Source: Acidobacteriota bacterium (GTDB taxonomy: Bacteria; Acidobacteriota; Terriglobia; Acidiferrales; UBA7541). Taken from it: DNA of 64,000 nucleotides. The notes under the pieces are model-generated. The model searched no databases. It worked only from the letters and a program-made list of their open reading frames with translations, and had not been told where the DNA came from. The first letter of the stretch is position 1; the number at the start of each line of letters is the position of its first letter. The stretch covers positions 124,001 through 188,000 of the forward strand of contig JABCZJ010000007.1 of assembly GCA_013289715.1 (NCBI GenBank), in the 5' to 3' direction. This document shows positions 53,804 through 62,432 of the stretch, piece after piece. The translations under genes were made by a program, and so were the position numbers.

Positions 53804-56800
53804 CTACTGCCGCGGCGGATTGTCAGACTGCTGCTGCTGCTGCTGCGGCGGAGCGGTTTGCGGTTGTTCTGTCGGCGTTGGGCCCGGCGGGGGCGCCGTC
53901 TGCGGTTGTGGCGGAGGCGTTGGTTCAGGTTGCGGCGGAGCGGCGGCTGGCTCCGGCGGTTGCGCAGCAGGATTCACGAATCCACCACCACGGCGTTCTT
54001 GAATCGTCGGGCCTAGAGCGCCCGGACCGCCGAGTTGGCCGCGTCCGGCATAGATCAAGTGCTCTTTGTTGCGTGTTGCAGAGTCCACAATCCGCGGCGT
54101 CACCAGAACCAATACCTCCGTGTTCGAAAACTGGTTTGAGGTGGTGCCTCCGACCAGCGCGCTCAGCGGAAGATTTGCGATCCCCGGCGTGCCATTCAGC
54201 GTCGTCGTATACTGCGGCGCCAGGTAGCCCGCCAGCAATGCGGATTCGTCGGCGTGCACGCGAACGCTCTGATGAATTTCCTGATTATTCACGACCGGAA
54301 TGTTGTTGAGGCTGTTGCCCGCCAGGCTGCTGAGCGTGAATTCAAATTGCAGGGAGACGTCGCCGTTCTCGTGCACGCGCGGAGTGGCTTTCACCTTCAA
54401 GCCGATGTCAATGTACTGCGCGTTGGGGAACTGCGTACCCGTCGCGCTACCGGATAGAAGTCCGATGAGAGAGGACGAATCCAGAATTATCGACGCGGTA
54501 TTCGACCCGAAGTTCGTTATGACCACGTCCGGAAGCCCCGCGCCGTTGAAGTCGGCGGTGGCAATGGAATCCGGCGTGGTGCCCACCGGCACTTCGATGG
54601 GCGCATTCAGAAAGCCGCCGCCGGCGCCAAGCATGAGCGCAAAGGCGTTGTCACCGCTGGCCGTGACGCCGAGATCCGGAATACCGTCGTCATTGAAATC
54701 GGCGATGACGAAGGACGTGGGAGTCGTGCCAGCGGCGAAATCCATTCTCGTGCCGCCCGGCTTGATGAACGTGCCGTCGCCATTGCCCAAGAAAACGGAA
54801 ATACTGTTGCCAACGGAGTTCGCGCTGGTGGCAGCGCCACTATCGGCCACCGCCAAATCCAGGTTGCCATCAAGATCCAGGTCGGCGGACGCGACGTAAA
54901 CCGGAGTCACGCCGGTGTTGTAGGTGACGCCGTTGGTAAAGGCGCCCTTGCCGTTGCCCAGAAAAATTTGCAGCGTGTTGTCGCTGGAATTGGTGACGGC
55001 CAGGTCGATGATCGCCGGCGCGTTCGGATTGAAAGCCTGGGCCACAATCGACGTGGGCGCCTTGCCGGTGAGCAGCGTGGTCGGAGTCTGAAATGTTTCA
55101 TCGCCATTGCCCAGGAAAATACTCACGGTATTGGCGTCCTTGTTGACCACGGCCAAATCCGCAAACCCGTCACCATTGAAATCGGCCACCGCGATGGCGG
55201 TGGGTCCGGCTCCGCTGGGCAGCGTCAAAGTCGGTTCCACCGTGAATGTTCCATCACCATTTCCGTGCAGGATGGAGACGGTGCCGGCGGTCTGATTGGT
55301 GACCGCGAGATCGACGATCGTGTTGGTGGTGTCCGTCTTGGTGTTGAAGAACCCTGTAGAGATCCAGGTGGGACCGGCGCCGACGGGAATCGTAGTGGGA
55401 GTCAAGAACGTGCCAGGAGACGCAGGATTGCCGTCGTAGAGTGAGAGCGTTCCATCGGTGAAATTCGCCACGACGAAATCCTGAAAATTGTCGTCATTAA
55501 AATCGGCAGTCGCGACGAAGTCGGGATTCGTTCCGGTGGTGACGGTGATGACGGGCAAGGCTGAATTGGGGGCGGAAGCCGTCGGCGTCTGCGTAGCCAC
55601 GGAATTGGCGTTGCCAACCAGGCTCGAAGAATACTGCGCCAGCGAAACGGGGAAGCGTTCGCCGACGAAAAACGTTGCCGGCTGGCCATCCTCGGCACGG
55701 AGTAGCACGCGCCGGCCGGCATGCACGTTCGAAAGAAAATTCGAAAGCGTGGCGGTGGCGCCGGGCAGCGTACCGAGGAACGTGGTCTTACCTCCGCCGA
55801 AAGCGAACACCGGCGGAATCGACGACGCCGATCCGAACACCTGCGTGAGCAAAGCGTTCAGAGCCGCGGCGCCGCCCTGTTGCACCAGTTGCGCCGCGTT
55901 CGAGGGAATTGAATAAATTGTTGCCGTTTGCGGGCCGGTGATTCCGAAGTCCACGTTATGGTTGCGATCCACTTCCATGACTTCGATTTCCAGGATTAGC
56001 TCGTCGGGCGGGCGTTCCAGATCTTCAATGATGCCCGTGGCCACGGCGATGGCCTGCGGTGAAGCGCGCATGGTCAGCGTGCGGCTCTTGGTGTCCAGAT
56101 CGGTGCGCGTGATGCCCGCGATTTCGCGCACCAGACGAGATAGCTCGGTCATCTGTTCGTTTGTTTCCGAAGAAGCCAGCAGCACGGTGCGTACGATGGA
56201 AACTTCGTAGTCCTTGCGCTTCTGCGTGGTATCCGGCGCCACAAAAAACAGGCGCTTGGTCAGCGGCCTCCAGAATGTATTCGTGGCGCTTCCCAGAACG
56301 CGTGCGGCGGTCGCGAAATCCACATCCTGCAGATCGAGGTGCACCGGCACCTGGCGGACGTCCACGTCAAAGGCGACTTCGACGCCGAAGCGCTGCGCGA
56401 TTTCCTGATAGGCCGACTGCGTTTGTCCGCGCAGCTGGAAGGATTGCGTGCCGGGACGATGATCGAGCCGAACGGCGGGCACCAGCACGGGCTCGGCAAT
56501 GATTTGGCGCGAGCGGCTGGGGTCCAGGGCTTCCAGTTCGGTGAGGCGTTCGCGGATCGTGCGGTTCGAAGGATCCAGCTGCATCGCGTCGCGCAGGGCA
56601 TGCAGCGCGTTTGCGAAATGGCCGGCGACCGCTTCGCGTTCGGCGAGGTCAACTTTCATCTGCACGACCTGGCCCTTGGCGACGGCCTGGCGCACCAGGT
56701 AGTCGCGGCTGCTGGGGTCCCATTCGGCGGCGTCGGAGTAGGCGTCGTAGGCCGCTTGCCAATCGCCAGCCTGCTCAAGTTTCATGCCTTGCTTGTAGGC

Positions 56801-57076
56801 TTCCTTGCCTTTCTTTACATCCTGTTTGCGAGGAGGTGAGGGAAGCTTCTGTTCGAGCGCCGCATTGCTGTTTGGCGCCGCCGGGGTTTGAGTCTGTTGC
56901 GTTGTGGTGGAGGACTTCGCGCCGGACTGCGGAACGGCGTTCAGCGATGGTACGGCCAGCGCAAGGAACAGCGAAAAAAAGAACGCAGCCGCCAGCGTCA
57001 AGGGTAAAAGCGGCGAACTCGGCCCGGTATTTGCGCGGTTTCGTCTGGCGGAGTGGGATTGGTGCGGAGAAGTCAT
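53804..57076 (-). CDS. Secretin with inserted seven-repeat FG-GAP propeller
   Basis: 1090-aa exported protein. Order: hydrophobic signal/anchor (about 22-43); TPR-like helices (about 92-185, KKGKEAYKQGMKLEQAGDWQ); STN/secretin N-domain (about 212-282); second N-domain (about 290-360, RLVREIAGITRTDLDTKSRT); secretin core, first half (about 360-510: LILEIEVMEVDRNHNVDFG, RAEDGQPATFFVGERFPVS). Then comes an insert with seven FG-GAP/VCBS units (about 515-866), then the rest of the core (about 885-1000: YIDIGLKVKATPRVHENGDV, LVLVTPRIVD), and a Pro/Gln-rich tail (1035-1090). Secretins form ring channels in the outer membrane for type II secretion or type IV pili. No pilus or secretion genes are in the window. 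The propeller insert is unusual for the family; an outward-facing or ligand-binding role is inference. Confidence 0.88.
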   Translation of the reverse strand: MTSPHQSHSARRNRANTGPSSPLLPLTLAAAFFFSLFLALAVPSLNAVPQSGAKSSTTTQQTQTPAAPNSNAALEQKLPSPPRKQDVKKGKEAYKQGMKLEQAGDWQAAYDAYSDAAEWDPSSRDYLVRQAVAKGQVVQMKVDLAEREAVAGHFANALHALRDAMQLDPSNRTIRERLTELEALDPSRSRQIIAEPVLVPAVRLDHRPGTQSFQLRGQTQSAYQEIAQRFGVEVAFDVDVRQVPVHLDLQDVDFATAARVLGSATNTFWRPLTKRLFFVAPDTTQKRKDYEVSIVRTVLLASSETNEQMTELSRLVREIAGITRTDLDTKSRTLTMRASPQAIAVATGIIEDLERPPDELILEIEVMEVDRNHNVDFGITGPQTATIYSIPSNAAQLVQQGGAAALNALLTQVFGSASSIPPVFAFGGGKTTFLGTLPGATATLSNFLSNVHAGRRVLLRAEDGQPATFFVGERFPVSLAQYSSSLVGNANSVATQTPTASAPNSALPVITVTTGTNPDFVATADFNDDNFQDFVVANFTDGTLSLYDGNPASPGTFLTPTTIPVGAGPTWISTGFFNTKTDTTNTIVDLAVTNQTAGTVSILHGNGDGTFTVEPTLTLPSGAGPTAIAVADFNGDGFADLAVVNKDANTVSIFLGNGDETFQTPTTLLTGKAPTSIVAQAFNPNAPAIIDLAVTNSSDNTLQIFLGNGKGAFTNGVTYNTGVTPVYVASADLDLDGNLDLAVADSGAATSANSVGNSISVFLGNGDGTFIKPGGTRMDFAAGTTPTSFVIADFNDDGIPDLGVTASGDNAFALMLGAGGGFLNAPIEVPVGTTPDSIATADFNGAGLPDVVITNFGSNTASIILDSSSLIGLLSGSATGTQFPNAQYIDIGLKVKATPRVHENGDVSLQFEFTLSSLAGNSLNNIPVVNNQEIHQSVRVHADESALLAGYLAPQYTTTLNGTPGIANLPLSALVGGTTSNQFSNTEVLVLVTPRIVDSATRNKEHLIYAGRGQLGGPGALGPTIQERRGGGFVNPAAQPPEPAAAPPQPEPTPPPQPQTAPPPGPTPTEQPQTAPPQQQQQQSDNPPRQ
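54479..55534 (-). other. Seven-unit FG-GAP propeller insert within the secretin
   Basis: Encodes about residues 515-866 of the secretin. Seven repeat centres are visible: ATADFNDDNFQDFVVANF, FFNTKTDTTNTIVDLAVTN, VADFNGDGFADLAVVNKD, AFNPNAPAIIDLAVTN, ADLDLDGNLDLAVADSG, IADFNDDGIPDLGVTASG and TADFNGAGLPDVVITNFG. Several keep the DxDxDG-like calcium loop (units 3, 5 and 6 best). Units 2 and 4 have lost the acidic loop, and unit 7 has an Ala in place of Asp. Seven is the number of blades in integrin-type propellers, so this looks like one complete domain. Confidence 0.8.
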
Positions 57077-57171
57077 TCAGTTATAAGATGCTATTCTACA
57101 GGGAAACGTGAGCAAGAGATTCAGTGCATTGAATTTGCTTGATTTCGGGGCACCTCGGAGCTAGACTTGAA

Positions 57172-57202
57172 TTTCCAGTTGAAACTGGTTTACAACTGGA
57201 AA
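57172..57202. promoter_or_regulatory. Perfect inverted repeat covering the FTR1 ribosome-binding region
   Basis: TTTCCAGTTG (57172-57181) and CAACTGGAAA (57193-57202), ten perfect base pairs with an 11-base loop; inside it CCAGTT (57175-57180) and AACTGG (57183-57188) form a nested palindrome. It ends four bases before the FTR1 ATG, so it either binds a repressor or folds in the mRNA and hides the ribosome-binding sequence. It lies in the gap between the divergent secretin and iron-transport genes. Confidence 0.7.
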
Positions 57203-57206
57203 CTTT

Positions 57207-58469
57207 ATGCTCTCCGCTCTCCTGCTCGCTCTGCGCGAAGGCGTCGAAGCCGCTTTGGTTGTCGGCATCGTCCTGGTGTATCTGAATCGCACGGGGCGCC
57301 GCGCGCTTACGCGTTACGTTTGGGGCGGCGTGATGCTGGCGGTACTGGCCAGTTTCGCGGCTGCGGTGCTGCTGGATCGCTGGCAGGTGAGCGAGGATGG
57401 TTTCGAAGGCCTGCTGATGCTGGTGGCGTCGGCTCTCGTGGTCTCTATGATTATCTGGATGAACCGCGTGGCGCGCCACCTGAAGAAACACATCGAAGAG
57501 CGCGTGGAAGAGTATGCGCAGAAGTCGACACGCGCCGGCGGATGGGCGATCGGGACGTTTGTTTTTCTGATGGTGGTGCGCGAAGGCGCGGAACTGGTGC
57601 TGGTGCTGCGCGCCGTGGAACTCTCCAGCGCGGGCGTGCAGGTTTGGATCGGCACGGCGATTGGAATTGCGATTGCCGTGGCCGTGGGGCTGTTCTTTTT
57701 TCAGGGCACTTTGCGAATACCTTTGCAGCGATTCTTCAAAGCTACCAGCGTGATTCTGATGGTTGTGGCGTTTCAGCTGGCGCTTACCGGCGTGCACGAA
57801 CTTAGCGAAGCGATGTGGATTCCGTCCAGCAAACTGGAGATGTCCACGATCGGGCCGATTGTGCGCAACGAAGTTTTCTTTTTTGTTTTGATTCTGGGCG
57901 CTGCCGCGCTGGTGGCTCTCCGCGAATGGTTCGGGGCGAAGCAGCCGGTGGCGGAGGAAGCCGCGAATCCGGCGGCGCGGCGCATGCGCGAGTACGAATT
58001 CCGCCGCCAGCGCCGCTGGAGCTTCGCTGCGGCGATCCTGTGCGTCGGCGTGGTTGTTTCGTTCGCCGGAGATTACGTGTACGGGCGCGTTGCCGCGGCA
58101 CCTTCGCCGGCCAGGATGCTGACCGCCGAGGACCATCACGTTCGCATCCCCCTTTCCGATCTTACCGATTCCAGCTTGCACTTCTACACGGCGGACGTGG
58201 ACGGCAGCGTGATTCGCTTTCTGGTGATTCACAAACTTAACGGCGATTACTCGGCCGCGCTGGATGCCTGTCAGATTTGCGGCACCGCCGGCTACCGCCA
58301 GGAAGGCCAGAGCGTGATCTGCCGGAATTGCGGCGCCGCGATCTACATTCCCTCCATCGGCCAATCTGGCGGCTGCAATCCCATCAGCGTGAAGTCCCGC
58401 GTGGAAGGAGGCGAGGTGATCGTGGACCTCTCGGCGCTGGGCGAGGCCGCCTCCAAGATTCACTCCTGA
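57207..58469 (+). CDS. FTR1-type iron permease fused to a DUF2318 domain
   Basis: 420 aa. The N-terminal part (about 1-295) is an FTR1-like permease with seven or so helices and two Glu-containing motifs, REGVE (10-14) and REGAE (125-129), at the place of the REGLE iron-binding motifs. The C-terminal part (about 300-418) is a DUF2318 domain with C355-x2-C358, C372-x2-C375 and C390, a predicted metal or Fe-S site. In Campylobacter and related bacteria, FTR1, P19, a DUF2318 protein, two FtsX-type permeases and an ATPase form a ferrous/ferric iron uptake cluster; here the permease and DUF2318 parts are one protein, and the next three genes follow that pattern without P19. Start ATG 57207 lies right after a long inverted repeat. 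Confidence 0.87.
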   Translation: MLSALLLALREGVEAALVVGIVLVYLNRTGRRALTRYVWGGVMLAVLASFAAAVLLDRWQVSEDGFEGLLMLVASALVVSMIIWMNRVARHLKKHIEERVEEYAQKSTRAGGWAIGTFVFLMVVREGAELVLVLRAVELSSAGVQVWIGTAIGIAIAVAVGLFFFQGTLRIPLQRFFKATSVILMVVAFQLALTGVHELSEAMWIPSSKLEMSTIGPIVRNEVFFFVLILGAAALVALREWFGAKQPVAEEAANPAARRMREYEFRRQRRWSFAAAILCVGVVVSFAGDYVYGRVAAAPSPARMLTAEDHHVRIPLSDLTDSSLHFYTADVDGSVIRFLVIHKLNGDYSAALDACQICGTAGYRQEGQSVICRNCGAAIYIPSIGQSGGCNPISVKSRVEGGEVIVDLSALGEAASKIHS

Positions 58470-58473
58470 CGCA

Positions 58474-59781
58474 ATGTTCGCCCGCCTGCTTGGAGAATCC
58501 TTCGCGCGTAATCCGCGGCGCAAAGTGCTGACGGCCGCAGCGCTCGTGATCGGCATGGCCGTCGCCACCGCCACGCTCACGATTGCGCTCGAAGTAGGCG
58601 ACCGGCTGGCGCGCGAATTCCGCAGCTTGGGCGCGAATCTGTTGGTCACGCCGGAATCGGACACTTTGCCGGTGGAAATTGGCGGCGTGGATTATCGTCC
58701 GGTGGATGAAGGCGCTTACTTGAACGAAGCAGATCTCGGCAAGCTGAAAACAATTTTCTGGCGCCACAATATTCTGGGATTTACGCCGTTTCTCGATGTT
58801 CCCGTCTACATTTCGGAGACCGGCGGTGCGACAACTTTGATCGGTACGTGGTACGAACACGAAGTGCCCGTGCCGGATGGGACAGAGTTCGCAACTGGCG
58901 CCAGTGTTACTCATCCGTGGTGGAAAGTGCAAGGTCGATGGTTCCGTGATCGCGCTGATGAATGCGTCGTCGGAGTGAGCTTGGCCGAGAAATATCCGGC
59001 GGTGTTTGCGCTCGGAAACACGATCCACGCGGGCCAAAATGAAGCCGCCGGCTCCGGCCGCTCGCTGCTGGTCACAGGGATTGTTTCGACCTCCGACGCG
59101 GATGATAACGCGGTGCTGGCGCCGCTTGCCGTGGCGCAAGCGATTTCGGGTCATCCCGGGAAATTCCGGCAGCTCTCCGTTAGCGCGTTGACCAAGCCCG
59201 CCGACGCGCTGGCGGAGCGTGGCGAGCGCGCGCAGACCGACAAGAATATTCAGCTCACGCCTACCGAGTATGATCGCTGGTTCTGCTCGCCCTATATCTC
59301 GTCTATCGCTTTTCAGATCCGAACTGTGCTGCCCGGGACAGACGTGCATGCGATTCGGCGGGTGGCGGAAACCGAAGGCCGCATTCTCACGCGCGTCGGG
59401 ACGCTGCTGTGGATCGTCACGCTGGCAGCGTTGGGGGCGGCTGCACTGGCCGTTGCCGCGACGTCCGCGACCACCGTGCTGGAGCGGCGCGCGGAAATCG
59501 GCGTGATGAAAGCGCTCGGCGCCACCAACGCTTTGGTCGGCGGGATTTTTCTTGCCGAACAGGTGCTCCTCGCGATTGCCGGCGGTGCCGTCGGGTTTTT
59601 TGTGGGTGCAGGGCTTGCACGATTTTTGGGCGAGAGCGTCTTCGGAACGCCTGCCGCGCCGCGCTTGATTTTGTTTCCGGTGGTGCTGGCGCTGGCCGCG
59701 ATTATCGCGATGATCGGAAGCCTTGTTCCGCTGCGGCGCGCGGCGCATTTTCGTCCGGCAGTGATTCTGAGGGGCGAGTGA
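58474..59781 (+). CDS. FtsX-family ABC permease 1 of iron-transport operon
   Basis: 435-aa permease: N-terminal helix (VLTAAALVIGMAVATATLTI), a periplasmic domain of about 265 residues, and three C-terminal helices (LLWIVTLAALGAAALAVAAT, VGGIFLAEQVLLAIAGGAVG, LILFPVVLALAAIIAMIGSL). The coupling segment ERRAEIGVMKALGA is typical of MacB/FtsX proteins. The periplasmic domain contains EFRSLGANLLVTPESD, also recognisable in the second permease. It starts 4 bp after the FTR1 fusion gene and overlaps the second permease by one base (TGATG), so the two are translated together and probably form a heterodimer. Confidence 0.9.
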   Translation: MFARLLGESFARNPRRKVLTAAALVIGMAVATATLTIALEVGDRLAREFRSLGANLLVTPESDTLPVEIGGVDYRPVDEGAYLNEADLGKLKTIFWRHNILGFTPFLDVPVYISETGGATTLIGTWYEHEVPVPDGTEFATGASVTHPWWKVQGRWFRDRADECVVGVSLAEKYPAVFALGNTIHAGQNEAAGSGRSLLVTGIVSTSDADDNAVLAPLAVAQAISGHPGKFRQLSVSALTKPADALAERGERAQTDKNIQLTPTEYDRWFCSPYISSIAFQIRTVLPGTDVHAIRRVAETEGRILTRVGTLLWIVTLAALGAAALAVAATSATTVLERRAEIGVMKALGATNALVGGIFLAEQVLLAIAGGAVGFFVGAGLARFLGESVFGTPAAPRLILFPVVLALAAIIAMIGSLVPLRRAAHFRPAVILRGE

Positions 59782-60923
59782 TGTTCTGGCGGCTGGTGTT
59801 TCAACTTTTGCGCGGGAGCCGTGGGCGGCTGGGCGTCGCGATACTCGCGATCGTCAGCGGCGCGGCGGTGATTTCCGCGCTGCTCGATCTTGATCTGGGC
59901 GTGCAAAATAAATTGACGCAGGAATTCCGCACTCTCGGAGCGAACATCGTGATTTCGCCCGCGAGTGGCGCACCGACGCAGATCCGTGGCGCCGAAGCCC
60001 CTAGCTTGATGCCGGAGATCGAGGTGGTGGGCACTCTGCAACAGCTGCCGTCGGCACAGGTCGCTGCGGCCGCGCCGTACCTCTATATTGTCGCGCGCGC
60101 GCAAAATATTCCTGTCGTCTTGGCCGGTACTTGGCTCGATCAAGCACAAAAACTCGATGCGACGTGGAAACTGGAAGGGAACTGGGTTGCGTCGCGCGCC
60201 GACGATTCGCATTGCCTGGTGGGCCGAAACGTCGCGCGGCGGCTGCAACTCGCGGTCGGAAATCCGCTCGAGCTGCATTACCTGGACCGCAGCGCGCCGT
60301 GCACGGTTGAGGGCATCGTGGATGCGGGCGGCAGCGAAGACAACCAGGTCTTCGCGAGCCTGCGCGCGGTGCAGTCGCTGGCGAACTTGCCGGCGCAGAT
60401 CGGCCTCGCGCAAGTGAGTGTGACCGGCACAGCGCGCGTTGTCGAGGACTACTCGACGCGGCTGGCAGCCGCGCTGCCGCAGTATCGAGTGCGGCCCATC
60501 CGCCAGGTGACCGAAGCGGAAGGCGCGCTGCTCGGGCGCATCCGCCTCCTCATCGTTTCCATGGTGCTGCTGATTCTGATTCTCACGGCGCTGTGCGTGC
60601 TGGGCACCATGGCGGCGCTGGCGATGGAAAGGCGCAAAGATGTGGGTCTGATGAAATCGCTGGGTGGCTCGATCTCGCGCATTGTGGGAATATTTCTCGC
60701 CGAGGTGGGCGTGCTGGGCGCGGCGGGCGGATTCGTGGGCACGTTTTTGGGCGCTGCACTGGCGTACTGGATGGGGCTGCGCGTCTTTGGCACAGCGATT
60801 TCGCCACGCTGGGAAGTTTTTCCGGTGACCATCGCACTGATGATCGTGGTGACGCTGGCCGGCGCGCTTCCGTTGCGGATGCTGGGCAATGTAAAGCCCG
60901 CGGAAATTTTGCGAGGGGAATAG
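59781..60923 (+). CDS. FtsX-family ABC permease 2 of iron-transport operon
   Basis: 380 aa, paralogous to the upstream permease: EFRTLGANIVISPASG parallels the first protein, and ERRKDVGLMKSLGG is the coupling loop. N-terminal helix (VAILAIVSGAAVISALLDL) and three C-terminal helices (LLIVSMVLLILILTALCVLG, IFLAEVGVLGAAGGFVGTFL, VTIALMIVVTLAGALPL). Start ATG 59781 shares a base with the preceding stop. Its partner ATPase starts 6 bp after its stop codon. Confidence 0.9.
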   Translation: MFWRLVFQLLRGSRGRLGVAILAIVSGAAVISALLDLDLGVQNKLTQEFRTLGANIVISPASGAPTQIRGAEAPSLMPEIEVVGTLQQLPSAQVAAAAPYLYIVARAQNIPVVLAGTWLDQAQKLDATWKLEGNWVASRADDSHCLVGRNVARRLQLAVGNPLELHYLDRSAPCTVEGIVDAGGSEDNQVFASLRAVQSLANLPAQIGLAQVSVTGTARVVEDYSTRLAAALPQYRVRPIRQVTEAEGALLGRIRLLIVSMVLLILILTALCVLGTMAALAMERRKDVGLMKSLGGSISRIVGIFLAEVGVLGAAGGFVGTFLGAALAYWMGLRVFGTAISPRWEVFPVTIALMIVVTLAGALPLRMLGNVKPAEILRGE

Positions 60924-60929
60924 AGGAAC

Positions 60930-61610
60930 GTGGCGACGCTCGTCCAAGTGGAAAATCTGCGCAAGGAATTCGGAAACGTGCGCGCGCTCGACGGAGTTTC
61001 CTTCCGCGTGGATGCCGGCGAATGGATCGCGATCATGGGGCCGTCAGGCTCGGGCAAGACCACCCTCATCAATATTCTGGGCGGGCTCGATACGCCAACG
61101 GCCGGGCAAGCGATTGTGGACGGCACCGATGTAGCGCGCCTCGACGAAGCCGGACTGACGCGTTTTCGCGCGGAGAAAATCGGCTTCATCTTTCAGCAAT
61201 TCCATTTGGTGCCCTATCTCACGGCAGTGGAAAACGTGATGCTCGCGCAGTATTTTCACAGCACCACGGACGAGAAAGAAGCGCAGCAGGCACTGGAACG
61301 CGTGGGCTTGGGCGATCGCATCGAGCATCTGCCCTCCCAGCTTTCCGGCGGCGAACAACAACGTGTAGCGGTGGCGCGCGCGCTGATCAATCATCCCAAG
61401 TTAATCTTGGCGGACGAGCCTACCGGCAACCTCGACGAGGCCAACGAGGAAATCGTGCTCAGTCTCTTGCGCGAACTTCACGCCGAAGGGCATACGATTC
61501 TGATGGTGACGCACGCTCCGCCCATCGGGCGCCTTGCGGACCGCCGCATCGAGTTTGCGCATGGGCGCTTAGTGCGACCGGCAGCAGCGCTGAAACCGGA
61601 GCTGGCGTGA
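60930..61610 (+). CDS. ABC transporter ATPase of the FtsX-permease pair
   Basis: 226-aa ATPase of the MacB/LolD group: Walker [11 protein letters not shown]-loop [12 protein letters not shown], signature LSGGEQQR, Walker [17 protein letters not shown], switch His in VTHAP. The start is GTG at 60930, 6 bp after the permease stop, with GAGG just before it. It should energise the two upstream permeases. In the Campylobacter-type cluster an equivalent ATPase closes the P19 operon. It contains no other fused domain. Confidence 0.92.
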   Translation: MATLVQVENLRKEFGNVRALDGVSFRVDAGEWIAIMGPSGSGKTTLINILGGLDTPTAGQAIVDGTDVARLDEAGLTRFRAEKIGFIFQQFHLVPYLTAVENVMLAQYFHSTTDEKEAQQALERVGLGDRIEHLPSQLSGGEQQRVAVARALINHPKLILADEPTGNLDEANEEIVLSLLRELHAEGHTILMVTHAPPIGRLADRRIEFAHGRLVRPAAALKPELA

Positions 61611-61676
61611 AGGCGCGATTGGGTTCGTTTGTGTCACACTATGAGTCGGGACCTGACAGTTCGAGAACCATGGGCG

Positions 61677-61883
61677 ATGCGAGTGAGAATTAACTACGAC
61701 ACGAAGGCGGACACGCTGCGCCTCATCAGGAAGGAAAACGCCTCCGTCACCGAGAGCGACGAGGAAAAACCCGGGATCATACTTGACGATGATGGCCAAG
61801 GAGACCTGGTTTCAATGGAAATGCTCGACGCTTTGCGGCGCGTTACCGAAGCCAAGAAGGTAGATTTCCAAATCGCAGGCTAA
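61677..61883 (+). CDS. DUF2283-family protein
   Basis: 68 aa. MRVRINYDTKADTLRLI, then PGIILDDDGQGDLVSMEMLD and ALRRV fit the DUF2283 fold, a small domain of unknown function sometimes found next to toxin-like proteins. ATG 61677 was chosen because the domain starts there; the longer upstream frame has no support. There is no toxin partner here. It stands 7 bp before the DUF971 gene and may be cotranscribed with it. Confidence 0.75.
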   Translation: MRVRINYDTKADTLRLIRKENASVTESDEEKPGIILDDDGQGDLVSMEMLDALRRVTEAKKVDFQIAG

Positions 61884-61890
61884 TCTTTAG

Positions 61891-62280
61891 ATGCCAATCG
61901 CACAAGACACGCGAAAAAAACCGCTGAGCATCAAGGTACACGTCTCGACAGGCGAGGGCGTCGAGATCACGTGGTCGGACATGCACACCAGCCGCTACGA
62001 TTTCCCGTACCTGCGCGATCATTGCCCGTGCGCGCTGTGCAACGACGAGCGTGAGAAGAAGGCTAAGGGCGGCACCGGCGCCAGCTCGGCGTTGCTGCCG
62101 ATGTACAAGCCGCGCGTCACCGCCAAGAGCGCCAACGCGGTGGGGAATTACGCGCTGCAGATTCAATTTTCCGATAGTCACGCGACGGGAATTTTCAGCT
62201 TCGAGCATCTCCGCGAAATTTGTCCCTGCCAAGCGTGCGCGCGCGATTTTCGCGCTGCCACAGAAGAGACCACCGCATAA
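61891..62280 (+). CDS. DUF971-family protein
   Basis: 129 aa. TGEGVEITWSDMHTSRYDF, then YLRDHCPCALC and later LREICPCQAC fit DUF971 (the N-terminal domain of gamma-butyrobetaine hydroxylase, found alone in many bacteria). The Cys pairs likely bind zinc or an iron-sulfur cluster. In other organisms the stand-alone version is found near Fe-S assembly genes such as apbC/mrp; here it follows an iron-transport operon, so a link to iron metabolism is plausible but inferred. Starts 7 bp after the DUF2283 gene. Confidence 0.85.
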   Translation: MPIAQDTRKKPLSIKVHVSTGEGVEITWSDMHTSRYDFPYLRDHCPCALCNDEREKKAKGGTGASSALLPMYKPRVTAKSANAVGNYALQIQFSDSHATGIFSFEHLREICPCQACARDFRAATEETTA

Positions 62281-62432
62281 CACGCGTTCCTCATACCCGC
62301 GCGCGCCCGACCACAGAGTGAAGTTGCATCGAACTGCCGGCGAGTAGTAACCCTTAGCGGTGGGCCATCCGCCGCGAGGCTTCCTTTTTGGCCGCCTTTC
62401 AACGTATAGTTCCTTCCCACACTGAAAAGCGT

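Noticed and set aside
57096..58664. A 522-codon minus-strand open frame across the FTR1 fusion gene
   Set aside because: The sequence is low-complexity (His/Arg/Asn/Gln-rich) and antisense to a well-supported gene; no motif is recognisable.
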